Below, piece by piece: positions 1 through 4,919 of a stretch of DNA of 7,285 nucleotides. Every line of letters begins with the position of its first letter. Position 1 is the stretch's first letter. Under the pieces are notes generated by a model that worked only from the letters and a program-made list of their open reading frames with translations, was not told the DNA's origin and did not search any database. The DNA is taken from contig DBGA01000088.1 of NCBI GenBank assembly GCA_002295325.1, forward strand, positions 73,873-81,157. Reading direction: 5' to 3'. The position numbers and the translations under genes are program-made. The DNA is from Ruminococcaceae bacterium UBA866. Its GTDB lineage: Bacteria; Bacillota; Clostridia; Oscillospirales; Ruminococcaceae.

Positions 1-147
1 GTCAGAAGTGGCGGAGATTTAGAGAACATTGGTGGTCACGGAAAATATAGAAAGGACATAGTATGTCCAGATGGATGCGTAATGTTTAGCCTGATGGCAA
101 AGAAACTTGGAAATGAGAATTTTTACAAGGGGAAGTTTTTCGATTAG
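1..147 (+). CDS. C-terminal tail of an unrecognised protein (5' end outside window)
   Basis: An open frame enters from the left edge in phase with base 1 and ends at the TAG at 145-147, giving 48 residues. I do not recognise the family. The visible tail is Gly-rich at its start (SGGDLENIGGHGKY), contains an IVCPDGC segment with two cysteines, and ends in a basic and aromatic stretch (FYKGKFFD). It has no membrane segment and no motif I can assign. The local base composition is less AT-rich than the flanking noncoding DNA, which supports real coding. The gene lies on the same strand as the 234-residue gene that begins 175 bases downstream, so the two may be co-transcribed. A hairpin and a palindromic repeat fill the gap between them. 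The start and full length cannot be seen. Confidence 0.55.
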   Translation, partial: VRSGGDLENIGGHGKYRKDIVCPDGCVMFSLMAKKLGNENFYKGKFFD

Positions 148-151
148 TTCT

Positions 152-198
152 GATTTACATTGTGTTCAGTTTGAAGAAAAGCCGAAATGTAAAAAATC
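152..198 (+). other. hairpin after the first gene
   Basis: TTTACATT at 154-161 is perfectly complementary to AATGTAAA at 186-193. The pairing can extend by GA (152-153) with TC (197-198) across a three-base bulge. It begins four bases after the stop codon of the upstream gene and just before the palindromic repeat at 201-277. No run of T follows, so it is not a convincing intrinsic terminator. The gene at 323-1027 has a comparable hairpin in the same relative place. Confidence 0.4.
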
Positions 199-200
199 TA

Positions 201-277
201 GTTTGTCAAGGTAATAAAGAGCATAACCTATAGATAGATGTAGTGTTCAATTTCCCATTATGTCTAGTTGGACAAGC
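201..277 (+). repeat. palindromic intergenic element, copy 1
   Basis: A 77-base element closed by GTTTGTC (201-207) and GACAAGC (271-277), which pair over seven positions with one G-T wobble. An inner pair, CATAA (222-226) with TTATG (258-262), is nested inside. It shares the blocks GAGCATAACCTATAG, GATGTAG and CCCATTATGT with copy 2 at 1135-1215, in the same order and orientation. It lies between two plus-strand genes, after the stop of the first. The function is unknown. The family could be a folded RNA in the 3' untranslated region or a folded single-strand DNA site used as a cassette boundary. Confidence 0.7.
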
Positions 278-322
278 GTAAGAATTAGCAACAAGAAGTT
301 TGTTTAGGAGGATACTTAATTT

Positions 323-1027
323 ATGAGCATTGGTACATATGTAGCAAGTGTCTTTAATTATCATGTTTCTACCACAAAATGCAAAATTGGAGAGATAAAT
401 TTGTTTCGATTATTGATAGAAGCAATTAATTCAGTGGGTTTTTTTACACATTGCATTAATCCGACTGAAATTCATGGCTATAGAAGTTTCGTTGAATTTA
501 TATCTTCTACAGGATGGGTTAGGTCTAGCGGTACGCTTAGAAAGCGTAAAGAACTTGCTGATATTCTATTTCTCATTTATAGTCCAAGCAATCACAAATG
601 CAGAGTAACTTTTATGCAAAATAAGTTTCAAAACAATAATTGCAGAACCAAAATTAACAAGACAGACTTGTTTCAATTAGAGCTGCTTTCCCAAAGACCA
701 AGGTTAACTTCTGCTCCAATGTTTATTCCGGGGGATTTGCTATATAACGCCTCAGTATCTTCGATAGGTTCTTATGGGCTGTTTATATACGATAGTTCAA
801 AGTGTAGCTATGAGATGGTATATTTTTCTGCTGATGAGCTTTTACCGCATAAACTTATTGGAAGCTCGTCTGTTAGACAAGCTGATTTTAATAATTCTTT
901 CAATGTACTGAGGTCATGGTGTGGTATAGAGGATATAAATGCCACAGACACACTAGAAGGATTTGTAGATCGCAATACAGATCCAAACTTCCGTTGGACT
1001 GATGCAAACCGTTGGGATAAAGATTGA
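323..1027 (+). CDS. uncharacterised protein, possible PD-(D/E)XK nuclease
   Basis: A 234-residue soluble protein with no signal peptide or membrane segment. The ATG at 323 is preceded by AGGAGG at 306-311, a rather long spacing of 11 bases. I cannot place it in a named family. Residues 72-103 run from a basic stretch (LRKRKELAD) into a hydrophobic strand (ILFLIY) and then a second strand with Q99-N-K101. An acidic residue before one strand (E77 or D80) followed by QxK in the next is the arrangement of a PD-(D/E)XK nuclease core, of the variant that uses Gln in place of the second acidic residue. Residues 125-155 (P-rich, then LLYNASVSSIGSYG) look like a conserved second block. The C-terminus is acidic and Trp-containing. 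The copies of a palindromic repeat on both sides suggest it travels as a unit. The nuclease assignment is my inference from motif spacing only. Confidence 0.7.
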   Translation: MSIGTYVASVFNYHVSTTKCKIGEINLFRLLIEAINSVGFFTHCINPTEIHGYRSFVEFISSTGWVRSSGTLRKRKELADILFLIYSPSNHKCRVTFMQNKFQNNNCRTKINKTDLFQLELLSQRPRLTSAPMFIPGDLLYNASVSSIGSYGLFIYDSSKCSYEMVYFSADELLPHKLIGSSSVRQADFNNSFNVLRSWCGIEDINATDTLEGFVDRNTDPNFRWTDANRWDKD

Positions 1028-1040
1028 TTCTTATAAAAAG

Positions 1041-1093
1041 CATATTTTCTTTTTGCGATAGTTTATTCAATCGTTAAAAAGTTCGAAAATATG
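1041..1093 (+). other. long imperfect hairpin after the 234-residue gene
   Basis: CATATTTTC (1041-1049) is complementary to GAAAATATG (1085-1093). Inside it, TTTTT (1050-1054) pairs with AAAAA (1076-1080), and GCGAT (1055-1059) pairs with ATCGT (1070-1074) with one wobble. Together they give 19 pairs interrupted by a one-base bulge and a four-base bulge. It starts 13 bases after the stop codon. There is no T-run after it on the plus strand, so it may protect a 3' end or be part of a larger folded 3' region with the repeat at 1135-1215. Confidence 0.5.
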
Positions 1094-1134
1094 TTTCTGT
1101 CACAGATTAGGATCATATTAGCTCCTCAAATTCC

Positions 1135-1215
1135 GATTTGTCGAAGAGATTATGAGCATAACCTATAGCTTACTGATGTAGCATGAACTGCCCATTATGT
1201 TTATTATAACAAATC
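1135..1215 (+). repeat. palindromic intergenic element, copy 2
   Basis: An 81-base element bounded by a perfect seven-base inverted repeat, GATTTGT (1135-1141) and ACAAATC (1209-1215). The inner pair CATAA (1157-1161) with TTATG (1195-1199) matches the one in copy 1. The blocks GAGCATAACCTATAG, GATGTAG and CCCATTATGT are shared with copy 1, while the closing stem has a different sequence that still pairs. That pattern argues that the fold matters, not just shared ancestry. It sits downstream of the 234-residue gene and before the terminator of the oppositely oriented polymerase operon. Confidence 0.7.
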
Positions 1216-1245
1216 TCCCATAAGCTAAACCAACACTAAAACCCA

Positions 1246-1275
1246 TAAGGAGCAGACAGTTATGTCTGCTCCTTA
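1246..1275 (-). terminator. intrinsic terminator of the SOS polymerase operon
   Basis: A perfect 13-base inverted repeat, TAAGGAGCAGACA (1246-1258) and its complement (1263-1275), encloses a four-base loop. It begins one base after the stop codon of the 78-residue gene on the minus strand, and the minus strand then reads ATGGGTTTTAG, a short T tract. Because genes converge here, it can also stop plus-strand transcription coming from 323-1027. Confidence 0.8.
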
Positions 1276-1276
1276 C

Positions 1277-1513
1277 CTATTTCCCTTCAACAAACCAGTT
1301 CGGGTTTTCATAAAATAAGTATGTTTCTTTGTTGCATATTCTGCAAGTATAGCGTATCCCCTGCCCCCCTGCTTTAAGACTTGCAGCTTGTCGCTTATCA
1401 AGTATTTTGTCAATCTCATATTTCCGTCCGTCTTCCCATGTGATAGACATTGGTGTCATCTTTCCTATAACGTCAAAATGTACGATTACTTCAACACTAA
1501 CTTTTCTGGACAT
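1277..1513 (-). CDS. small conserved companion of a Y-family polymerase
   Basis: A 78-residue protein whose ATG (1511-1513) follows TGGAGGT about nine bases upstream. That ribosome binding site directly abuts the polymerase stop codon, so the two genes are tightly coupled. The sequence is a run of short beta-type segments (VSVEVIVHFDVIG, then MSITWEDGRKYEIDKI), a conserved-looking ASLKAGGQGIRYTCRIC block, and an aromatic end (YLFYENPNWFVEG). C57 and C60 form one CxxC, too little alone for a zinc site unless two chains pair. I know similar small proteins next to polymerase genes in clostridia, but no activity is established. An accessory role in translesion synthesis under SOS control is the reasonable inference from its position. 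Confidence 0.85.
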   Translation of the reverse strand: MSRKVSVEVIVHFDVIGKMTPMSITWEDGRKYEIDKILDKRQAASLKAGGQGIRYTCRICNKETYLFYENPNWFVEGK

Positions 1514-1528
1514 ATTTTTATACCTCCA

Positions 1529-2770
1529 TTATCCTAAGAAGCTAACAGGGTGTATGACGTGGTCGTTTTTAGGGTCGAGATTTGATAGATTCTTATCCGT
1601 AAGCATAATTCCCCGTTGTACGCTAAAATGTCCAAACCTACTACGAATGGAATCTATTGTATGCTCTAAAGTGTCCTGTTTTTGCATACGTGCTACATCA
1701 GGCATAATGGATAACTGCATATCCTCTTCTACAGTTAAATTGCAAGCCTTAATTCCTATACTTCGAATAGGCATTCCACTTGTATGGTGTGTCTTATATA
1801 GTTCAAAAGCCTTTTTAAATATATCCTCTGAAGTGCAGCTATGAAAAGCAAGTTTTCCCTGCCTGTCAATGGAATATAAATTGTTGTCTCTTATATTTAT
1901 CTGCACAGTAGTGCATTTGAATTGGTATTCTCGTAATCTAGCCGCTACGCTCTCACACAGCACGTACAATGTCACTTTAACATCTTCATCAGTAACAAGG
2001 TCATATGGTGTTGTAGTGCTGTTCCCGACGCTCTTAATGAGTGATTTAGCTCCAATGTTGCTAACAGGTGACGTATCATATCCATTTGCAAAATTCCACA
2101 GCATAAGTCCGTTCTTACCCAATATTTGTTGCAAAAACTGCGTATCAGTGTTAGCAAGATCCCCTATTGTCTTTATAGAGTACTTTGAAAGTTTAGCATG
2201 TGTCGCACGTCCAACATACAACAGCTCATTAACTGGCAAATTCCATATTTTCTCTCTAAAATCATCTTGTGGTATTACTGTGGTAGCATCAGGCTTTTTC
2301 ATATCACTGCCTAGCTTTGCAAATATCTTATTGAAACTAACCCCAACTGAAGAAGTTATTCCAAGTTCCGTTTTTATTCTTCCTCTTATTTCATCTGCAA
2401 TTGTTTTTCCGCTACCAAAAAGATTAATACTCCCTGTGACATCAACCCAACATTCATCGAGCCCAAAGCTTTCCACCTGGTCGCTATACTCACTATATAT
2501 TTGTTTAGCCATCCTTGAATAACGCATATATCTATCAAAGTTAGGCGGTACTAAAATAATATCGGGGCATTTCATTTTAGCCTGCCATATAGCATCACCC
2601 GTCTGAACTCCAAACCGTTTAGCCTCATAGCTTTTTGCAAGAATTATTCCATGTCTTTGTTCCACATCTCCGCAAACTCCTACAGGCTTCCCTCTTATGG
2701 CTGGATTATATAGACACTCAACAGAAGCATAAAAATTATTCATATCATTGTGAAGAATAACCCTTTCCAT
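1529..2770 (-). CDS. Y-family translesion DNA polymerase (DinB/UvrX type)
   Basis: Error-prone DNA polymerase that copies past damaged bases, 413 residues from the ATG at 2768-2770. An in-frame GTG at 2780-2782 would add four residues but has no ribosome binding site. The ATG has AAGGTGGG just upstream and gives the usual MERxILHxDM start. Catalytic carboxylates are D9 in the DMNNFYASVE motif and D105-E106 in SFGLDECWVDVTG. Y14 is the expected steric-gate position. SYEAKRFGVQTG (47-58) and SVGVSFNKIFAKLGSDMKKP (141-160) are the finger and palm signatures. The C-terminal little-finger region carries QLSIM (352-356), a good match to the sliding-clamp binding motif QLxLF. The length fits Gram-positive DinB and UvrX proteins, about 410 residues, rather than the 351 of E. 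coli DinB. It is first in an operon with the 78-residue gene and has a LexA box at its promoter. Confidence 0.95.
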   Translation of the reverse strand: MERVILHNDMNNFYASVECLYNPAIRGKPVGVCGDVEQRHGIILAKSYEAKRFGVQTGDAIWQAKMKCPDIILVPPNFDRYMRYSRMAKQIYSEYSDQVESFGLDECWVDVTGSINLFGSGKTIADEIRGRIKTELGITSSVGVSFNKIFAKLGSDMKKPDATTVIPQDDFREKIWNLPVNELLYVGRATHAKLSKYSIKTIGDLANTDTQFLQQILGKNGLMLWNFANGYDTSPVSNIGAKSLIKSVGNSTTTPYDLVTDEDVKVTLYVLCESVAARLREYQFKCTTVQINIRDNNLYSIDRQGKLAFHSCTSEDIFKKAFELYKTHHTSGMPIRSIGIKACNLTVEEDMQLSIMPDVARMQKQDTLEHTIDSIRSRFGHFSVQRGIMLTDKNLSNLDPKNDHVIHPVSFLG

Positions 2771-2790
2771 AATATCACCCACCTTAAAAA

Positions 2791-2802
2791 GAACATTTGT
2801 TC
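2791..2802 (-). promoter_or_regulatory. LexA (SOS) operator
   Basis: GAACATTTGTTC exactly matches the Gram-positive LexA core GAAC-N4-GTTC. It starts two bases downstream of the -10 element of the polymerase promoter, so bound LexA would cover the transcription start. This predicts induction by DNA damage, as expected for a translesion polymerase. Confidence 0.85.
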
Positions 2803-2804
2803 TT

Positions 2805-2833
2805 ATTGTATAATAAGTTTATGATATTATCAA
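2805..2833 (-). promoter_or_regulatory. promoter of the polymerase operon
   Basis: On the minus strand, TTGATA (-35, 2833-2828) and TACAAT (-10, 2810-2805) are separated by 17 bases. Each differs from the housekeeping consensus at one position. The LexA box follows directly, and the ATG is 35 bases beyond the -10. Confidence 0.7.
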
Positions 2834-2855
2834 TAGAAATATTTGCTATATATGC

Positions 2856-2893
2856 AAAAAATCTCTAACATAAATAATGTTAGAGATTTTTTT
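2856..2893 (-). terminator. bidirectional intrinsic terminator after the XRE regulator
   Basis: A 16-base perfect inverted repeat (2856-2871 with 2877-2892) encloses a five-base loop. The core is ATCTCTAACAT and its complement, flanked by six A on one side and seven T on the other. It lies 33 bases after the stop of the minus-strand regulator and separates that gene from the polymerase promoter. Confidence 0.9.
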
Positions 2894-2925
2894 AAGGCAA
2901 CTCAAGCTTTGAATTTATTATACAA

Positions 2926-3558
2926 TTACCAAAGACCTTTACAATCACCAAGCAAAATATTTTTTATACTATTGTTTATCTCATCTTCATCAATACCTTG
3001 CGAAATCAACGGTTGTATTACTTCACGACTTTCTCTTGTGTGTGGAAGCTCAGATGCGAGTGAATTAGCTTTTTCCGTTCTTCCACACTTTAAATATAAA
3101 AAGCAAAGTGTAGCACGAGTTGTTGATTTTTGCTTTTCATTGATAGATAACGGAAGTCCTCTCTCCATTAACTCTATAGCTTCTTCTGATTTTCCTTGCA
3201 ACGCTAACACCCCTGCTAAGCCGAGAATCATACCTGGCTTATTCGGATAAATTAGCAACGCATCACGATAAACTTTCTCTGCTGATTGATAATCACCGTT
3301 TTGTTGAAACTCATTTGCAGTTTTGTGAATGTTATACCGAGTTTCCTCTGCACGAATAGTATCCATGCCAATAAGCAAATCAATACTCGGTTCAAATATG
3401 TTTGCCAAAGCAGGTAGAAAAGTAATATCAGGATAGCAATCTCCTCGCTCCCATTTTGAAACGCTCTGTGGTGTGATGTTAAGATATTCAGCAACATCTT
3501 CTTGCGTCAAGTTTTTTAAAATGCGATACTTCTTTATATTTTCCGATAAATATAACAT
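2926..3558 (-). CDS. XRE-family transcriptional regulator with TPR-like repeats
   Basis: A 210-residue protein. Residues 4-63 form a Cro/C1-type helix-turn-helix: NIKKYRILKNLTQEDVAEYL, then the recognition helix TPQSVSKWERGD, then PDITFLPALANIF and the usual LLIG end. Residues 76-173 are helical repeats of tetratricopeptide type (NGDYQSAEKVYRDALLIYPN, GKSEEAIELMERG, CGRTEKANSLASEL). Such proteins pair a DNA-binding domain with a repeat scaffold that senses a peptide or partner protein, though nothing here identifies the ligand. The ATG is preceded by AAAGGAG with seven bases of spacing. Its own terminator separates it from the polymerase operon, which has LexA control, so I see no reason to make it that operon's regulator. 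Its targets are unknown and may include its own promoter. Confidence 0.9.
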   Translation of the reverse strand: MLYLSENIKKYRILKNLTQEDVAEYLNITPQSVSKWERGDCYPDITFLPALANIFEPSIDLLIGMDTIRAEETRYNIHKTANEFQQNGDYQSAEKVYRDALLIYPNKPGMILGLAGVLALQGKSEEAIELMERGLPLSINEKQKSTTRATLCFLYLKCGRTEKANSLASELPHTRESREVIQPLISQGIDEDEINNSIKNILLGDCKGLW

Positions 3559-3590
3559 AGAAATTCTCCTTTACGGTTTAGTTTAATTAT

Positions 3591-3618
3591 ATTTTATCAC
3601 AAGTAAGCATAATCTCAA
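3591..3618 (-). promoter_or_regulatory. candidate promoter of the XRE regulator
   Basis: On the minus strand, TTGAGA (3618-3613) and TAAAAT (3596-3591) are 16 bases apart, placed about 33 bases before the start codon. An overlapping TATAAT lies just downstream and could be the real -10 with a poor -35. This is a plausible but not strong call. Confidence 0.4.
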
Positions 3619-3798
3619 TAACGCAATAGTTGTTATAGAGTCAACTGTATTAAAACGTCACGCTCAAAGTTATCGTCAATTCAATCTATCACAAGTATTC
3701 TATATCTACAACAACTTTACGAATTATATTTATTGCAAGATTATCAATCTCCAGTCAACACAACTTCACCGTATCCCCCATATAATGTCCCATAAACG
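3619..3798. other. AT-rich intergenic stretch with nothing recognised
   Basis: I find no reading frame with a ribosome binding site, no RNA gene and no convincing promoter here. One short inverted repeat, AGTTG with CAACT near 3628-3645, is too weak to call. The stretch separates the XRE promoter from the terminator of the noncoding RNA unit. Confidence 0.4.
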
Positions 3799-3828
3799 CA
3801 AAAAAGGTGCGACAAAAACGTCGCACCT
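3799..3828 (-). terminator. intrinsic terminator of the noncoding RNA
   Basis: AGGTGCGAC (3805-3813) and GTCGCACCT (3820-3828) form a perfect nine-base GC-rich stem with a six-base loop. On the minus strand the stem is followed by TTTTTTGCG, a classic intrinsic terminator. A weaker T-rich tail on the plus strand could make it work both ways. Confidence 0.85.
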
Positions 3829-4000
3829 AATATTTTTCTTTAAAATTTGACAAAGGTATTGCTTTTTATCCTAAAAAATGGTAAAGTAAGCTAGAGGGTA
3901 CAAAAATAACCCTCACAGCAGGCTAATTGTCAGCAAACAGTTAACCTGCATCCGCCTTTCAGATGCGACAACACCTGAAGACTTATGAGAGTACATTTCT
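3799..4000 (-). ncRNA. autonomous structured noncoding RNA, about 200 nt, class unknown
   Basis: This unit has its own strong minus-strand promoter (4007-4036) and its own intrinsic terminator (3799-3828) but no reading frame, which is the layout of a small stable RNA. Read on the minus strand it contains GCATC (3966-3962) pairing with GATGC (3952-3948), GCAGGTTAA pairing with TTAGCCTGC (3949-3918), and GAGGGT (3914-3909) pairing with ACCCTC (3899-3894). ACTCTCA near the 5' end (3992-3986) can instead pair with TGAGGGT (3915-3909). That excludes the third hairpin, so two exclusive folds exist. The first gene downstream on the minus strand begins 240 bases past the terminator, which argues against a leader or riboswitch. 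A 6S-like or other regulatory RNA is possible. It does not match tmRNA, RNase P RNA, SRP RNA or a T-box as I know them. Confidence 0.65.
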
Positions 4001-4006
4001 GTTGCT

Positions 4007-4036
4007 ATTTTAGCACATCAAATATATTTTTGTCAA
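4007..4036 (-). promoter_or_regulatory. promoter of the noncoding RNA
   Basis: On the minus strand there is a perfect -35 TTGACA (4036-4031), an 18-base spacer, and -10 TAAAAT (4012-4007) preceded by TGC, an extended -10. The tRNA promoter at 4665-4694 has the same design. Transcription should start near 4000. Confidence 0.75.
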
Positions 4037-4176
4037 GCTTTCAGATTACGTGTTGTAGCACTGTCTGGAAGCTTTTCAATTTGCTATTACCGTGGAAACA
4101 CGATAATATAAACCCTAACAACGTGTACCTTGACAAACAATAAGCCAAGACCAATATTTGAGTTCGAGCTCAAATA
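4035..4176. other. cluster of strong palindromes between the RNA promoter and the tRNA genes
   Basis: Three hairpins lie close together. AAGCTTTCAGA (4035-4045) pairs with TCTGGAAGCTT (4064-4074) over 11 positions with one wobble on the plus strand. TATTA-C-CGTG and CACG-A-TAATA (4085-4094 with 4099-4108) close a GAAA tetraloop, a loop favoured in folded RNAs. TATTTGAG (4155-4162) pairs with CTCAAATA (4169-4176). There is no gene in this stretch and no reading frame with a start site. The wobble and the GNRA-type loop hint at RNA on the plus strand, but I see no clear promoter for it. The part from 4177 to 4388 shows nothing I recognise. Confidence 0.4.
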
Positions 4177-4388
4177 CTCGTGTCAACTTAGTGACTTATT
4201 TATGAACTGTAGTTATGGATATATACCTTAATCAAAAGAATATGCATTTGCGTATACAGATTAAGTGCCAACGTGAGATAACAGTGCATCAAAGATTAGA
4301 TATGCTTTGGTGTCAACCCGAACGTGAGGAACTGCCCACAGGAAACACTTAATAATAACGGTCGACTAAAATTCTATTTTAACTGCAG

Positions 4389-4430
4389 CAATGCACTAAG
4401 TCTATTAACAAAAATAAACTTAGTGCATTG
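4389..4430. terminator. probable end of the tRNA transcript (hairpin)
   Basis: CAATGCACTAAGT (4389-4401) is perfectly complementary to ACTTAGTGCATTG (4418-4430), giving 13 pairs around a 16-base loop. It starts eight bases beyond the encoded CCA of tRNA-Tyr on the minus strand. The minus strand has no T-run after it, while the plus strand has TTTT, so it may act as a processing or pausing signal or stop plus-strand transcription. Confidence 0.5.
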
Positions 4431-4438
4431 TTTTAAGG

Positions 4439-4523
4439 TGGTGGGAGATGATGGATTCGAACCATCGAAGCTGAAAGCAACAGATTTACAGTCTGCCCCC
4501 TTTGGCCGCTCGGGAAATCTCCC
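4439..4523 (-). tRNA. tRNA-Tyr (anticodon GTA)
   Basis: A class II tRNA of 85 bases including an encoded CCA (4441-4439). The acceptor arm GGGAGAT pairs with ATCTCCC. The anticodon loop CTGTAAA lies between CAGA and TCTG, placing GTA at 4489-4487. A long variable arm follows, as is usual for bacterial tRNA-Tyr. The T arm GATGG-TTCGAAT-CCATC is perfect. It is the second tRNA of a two-gene unit, 43 bases after tRNA-Thr. Confidence 0.97.
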
Positions 4524-4537
4524 CTATTAAATTATAG

Positions 4538-4558
4538 GGACACGAATAAATCGTGTCC
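4538..4558 (-). other. hairpin between the two tRNA genes
   Basis: GGACACGA (4538-4545) and TCGTGTCC (4551-4558) form a perfect eight-base stem with a five-base loop, inside the 43-base spacer. It overlaps a second possible hairpin, CCCTAT with ATAGGG (4522-4539). It probably separates the two precursors during RNA processing. Confidence 0.5.
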
Positions 4559-4566
4559 GCTACTTT

Positions 4567-4642
4567 TGGAGCTGGTGGACGGATTTGAACCCCCGACCTG
4601 CTGATTACAAATCAGCTGCTCTACCAACTGAGCTACACCAGC
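4567..4642 (-). tRNA. tRNA-Thr (anticodon TGT)
   Basis: A 76-base tRNA with encoded CCA. The acceptor GCTGGTG pairs with CACCAGC. The D arm GCTC-AGTTGGTA-GAGC is standard. The anticodon stem GCTGA and TCAGC encloses TTTGTAA, giving TGT. The T arm reads GGGGG-TTCAAAT-CCGTC. Four of its five positions pair (one as G-U), leaving a G51-G63 mismatch. It is the first tRNA after the strong promoter at 4665-4694. Confidence 0.96.
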
Positions 4643-4664
4643 ACTTAAAATTAAGCGCTTAATT

Positions 4665-4694
4665 ATTATAGCATAGTTAAAGTAAACTTGTCAA
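4665..4694 (-). promoter_or_regulatory. promoter of the tRNA-Thr/tRNA-Tyr unit
   Basis: On the minus strand there is a perfect TTGACA (4694-4689), an 18-base spacer, and a perfect TATAAT (4670-4665) preceded by TGC. Transcription would start near 4658, inside the 12-base palindrome TTAAGCGCTTAA (4651-4662), about 16 bases before tRNA-Thr. Confidence 0.85.
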
Positions 4695-4839
4695 CCACTA
4701 TAATATAAAATAGTTACTTTTCACAAACTTAATTTACAAATTACTAGTAAATTCGAGTCTACCGCAAGATAACAGCATTAAAATCTACCCATATCTTAAC
4801 TAACGTCAAATATTGAATTAATAATACTTTCCTTAGCGA
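4695..4839. other. noncoding stretch between the two minus-strand promoters
   Basis: This is AT-rich DNA with no reading frame that has a ribosome binding site and no recognisable RNA. It would be the leader of any transcript begun at the 4840-4876 promoter. Confidence 0.35.
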
Positions 4840-4876
4840 CTTTATCAATTATAGTCGATAAAGATAATTTTGTCAA
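4840..4876 (-). promoter_or_regulatory. second, perfect-consensus promoter with overlapping palindromes
   Basis: On the minus strand TTGACA (4876-4871) and TATAAT (4853-4848) are exactly 17 bases apart, a full consensus match. An inverted repeat, CTTTATC (4840-4846) and GATAAAG (4857-4863), frames the -10, and CGACT with AGTCG (4836-4856) overlaps it, so a repressor could bind here. It points toward the tRNA genes, with no reading frame between 4841 and the next promoter. It may be an upstream tRNA promoter or may drive a short untranslated RNA. Confidence 0.65.
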
Positions 4877-4919
4877 GTGCTTTTTAACAACATTTTTGCT
4901 GTAATTTCACACAGTATAT

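Noticed and set aside
201..1215. Integron attC sites
   Set aside because: Size and nested stems resemble attC, but the core GTTRRRY/RYYYAAC is absent and no integrase is visible. Only the general cassette idea is kept as a hypothesis.
1407..2522. Plus-strand open frames opposite the polymerase operon (1407-1844 and 1869-2522), and a minus-strand one at 1972-2157
   Set aside because: They are shadows of the clearly coding polymerase frame, have no ribosome binding sites, and their products match nothing.
2843..3497. Open frames at 2843-3250 (plus) and 3252-3497 (minus)
   Set aside because: They overlap the XRE regulator in other frames, and the first also runs through a terminator.
3776..3798. 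CCCATATAATGTCCCATAA as a fifth copy of the element
   Set aside because: The similarity is limited to a few bases and interrupted, with no pairing arms.
3799..4000. T-box, riboswitch or tracrRNA
   Set aside because: There is no AGGGTGGxACCGCG T-box sequence, no known aptamer core, no adjacent downstream gene, and no CRISPR repeat or cas gene in the window.
4329..4339. GAACTGCCCA shared with repeat copy 2
   Set aside because: Only ten bases match, the flanks differ, and there is no closing stem or neighbouring gene end.
4324..4530. 68-residue plus-strand open frame
   Set aside because: It reads through the antisense of tRNA-Tyr. Its end (DDGFEPSKLKATDLQSAPFG) is the well-known false translation of a tRNA.
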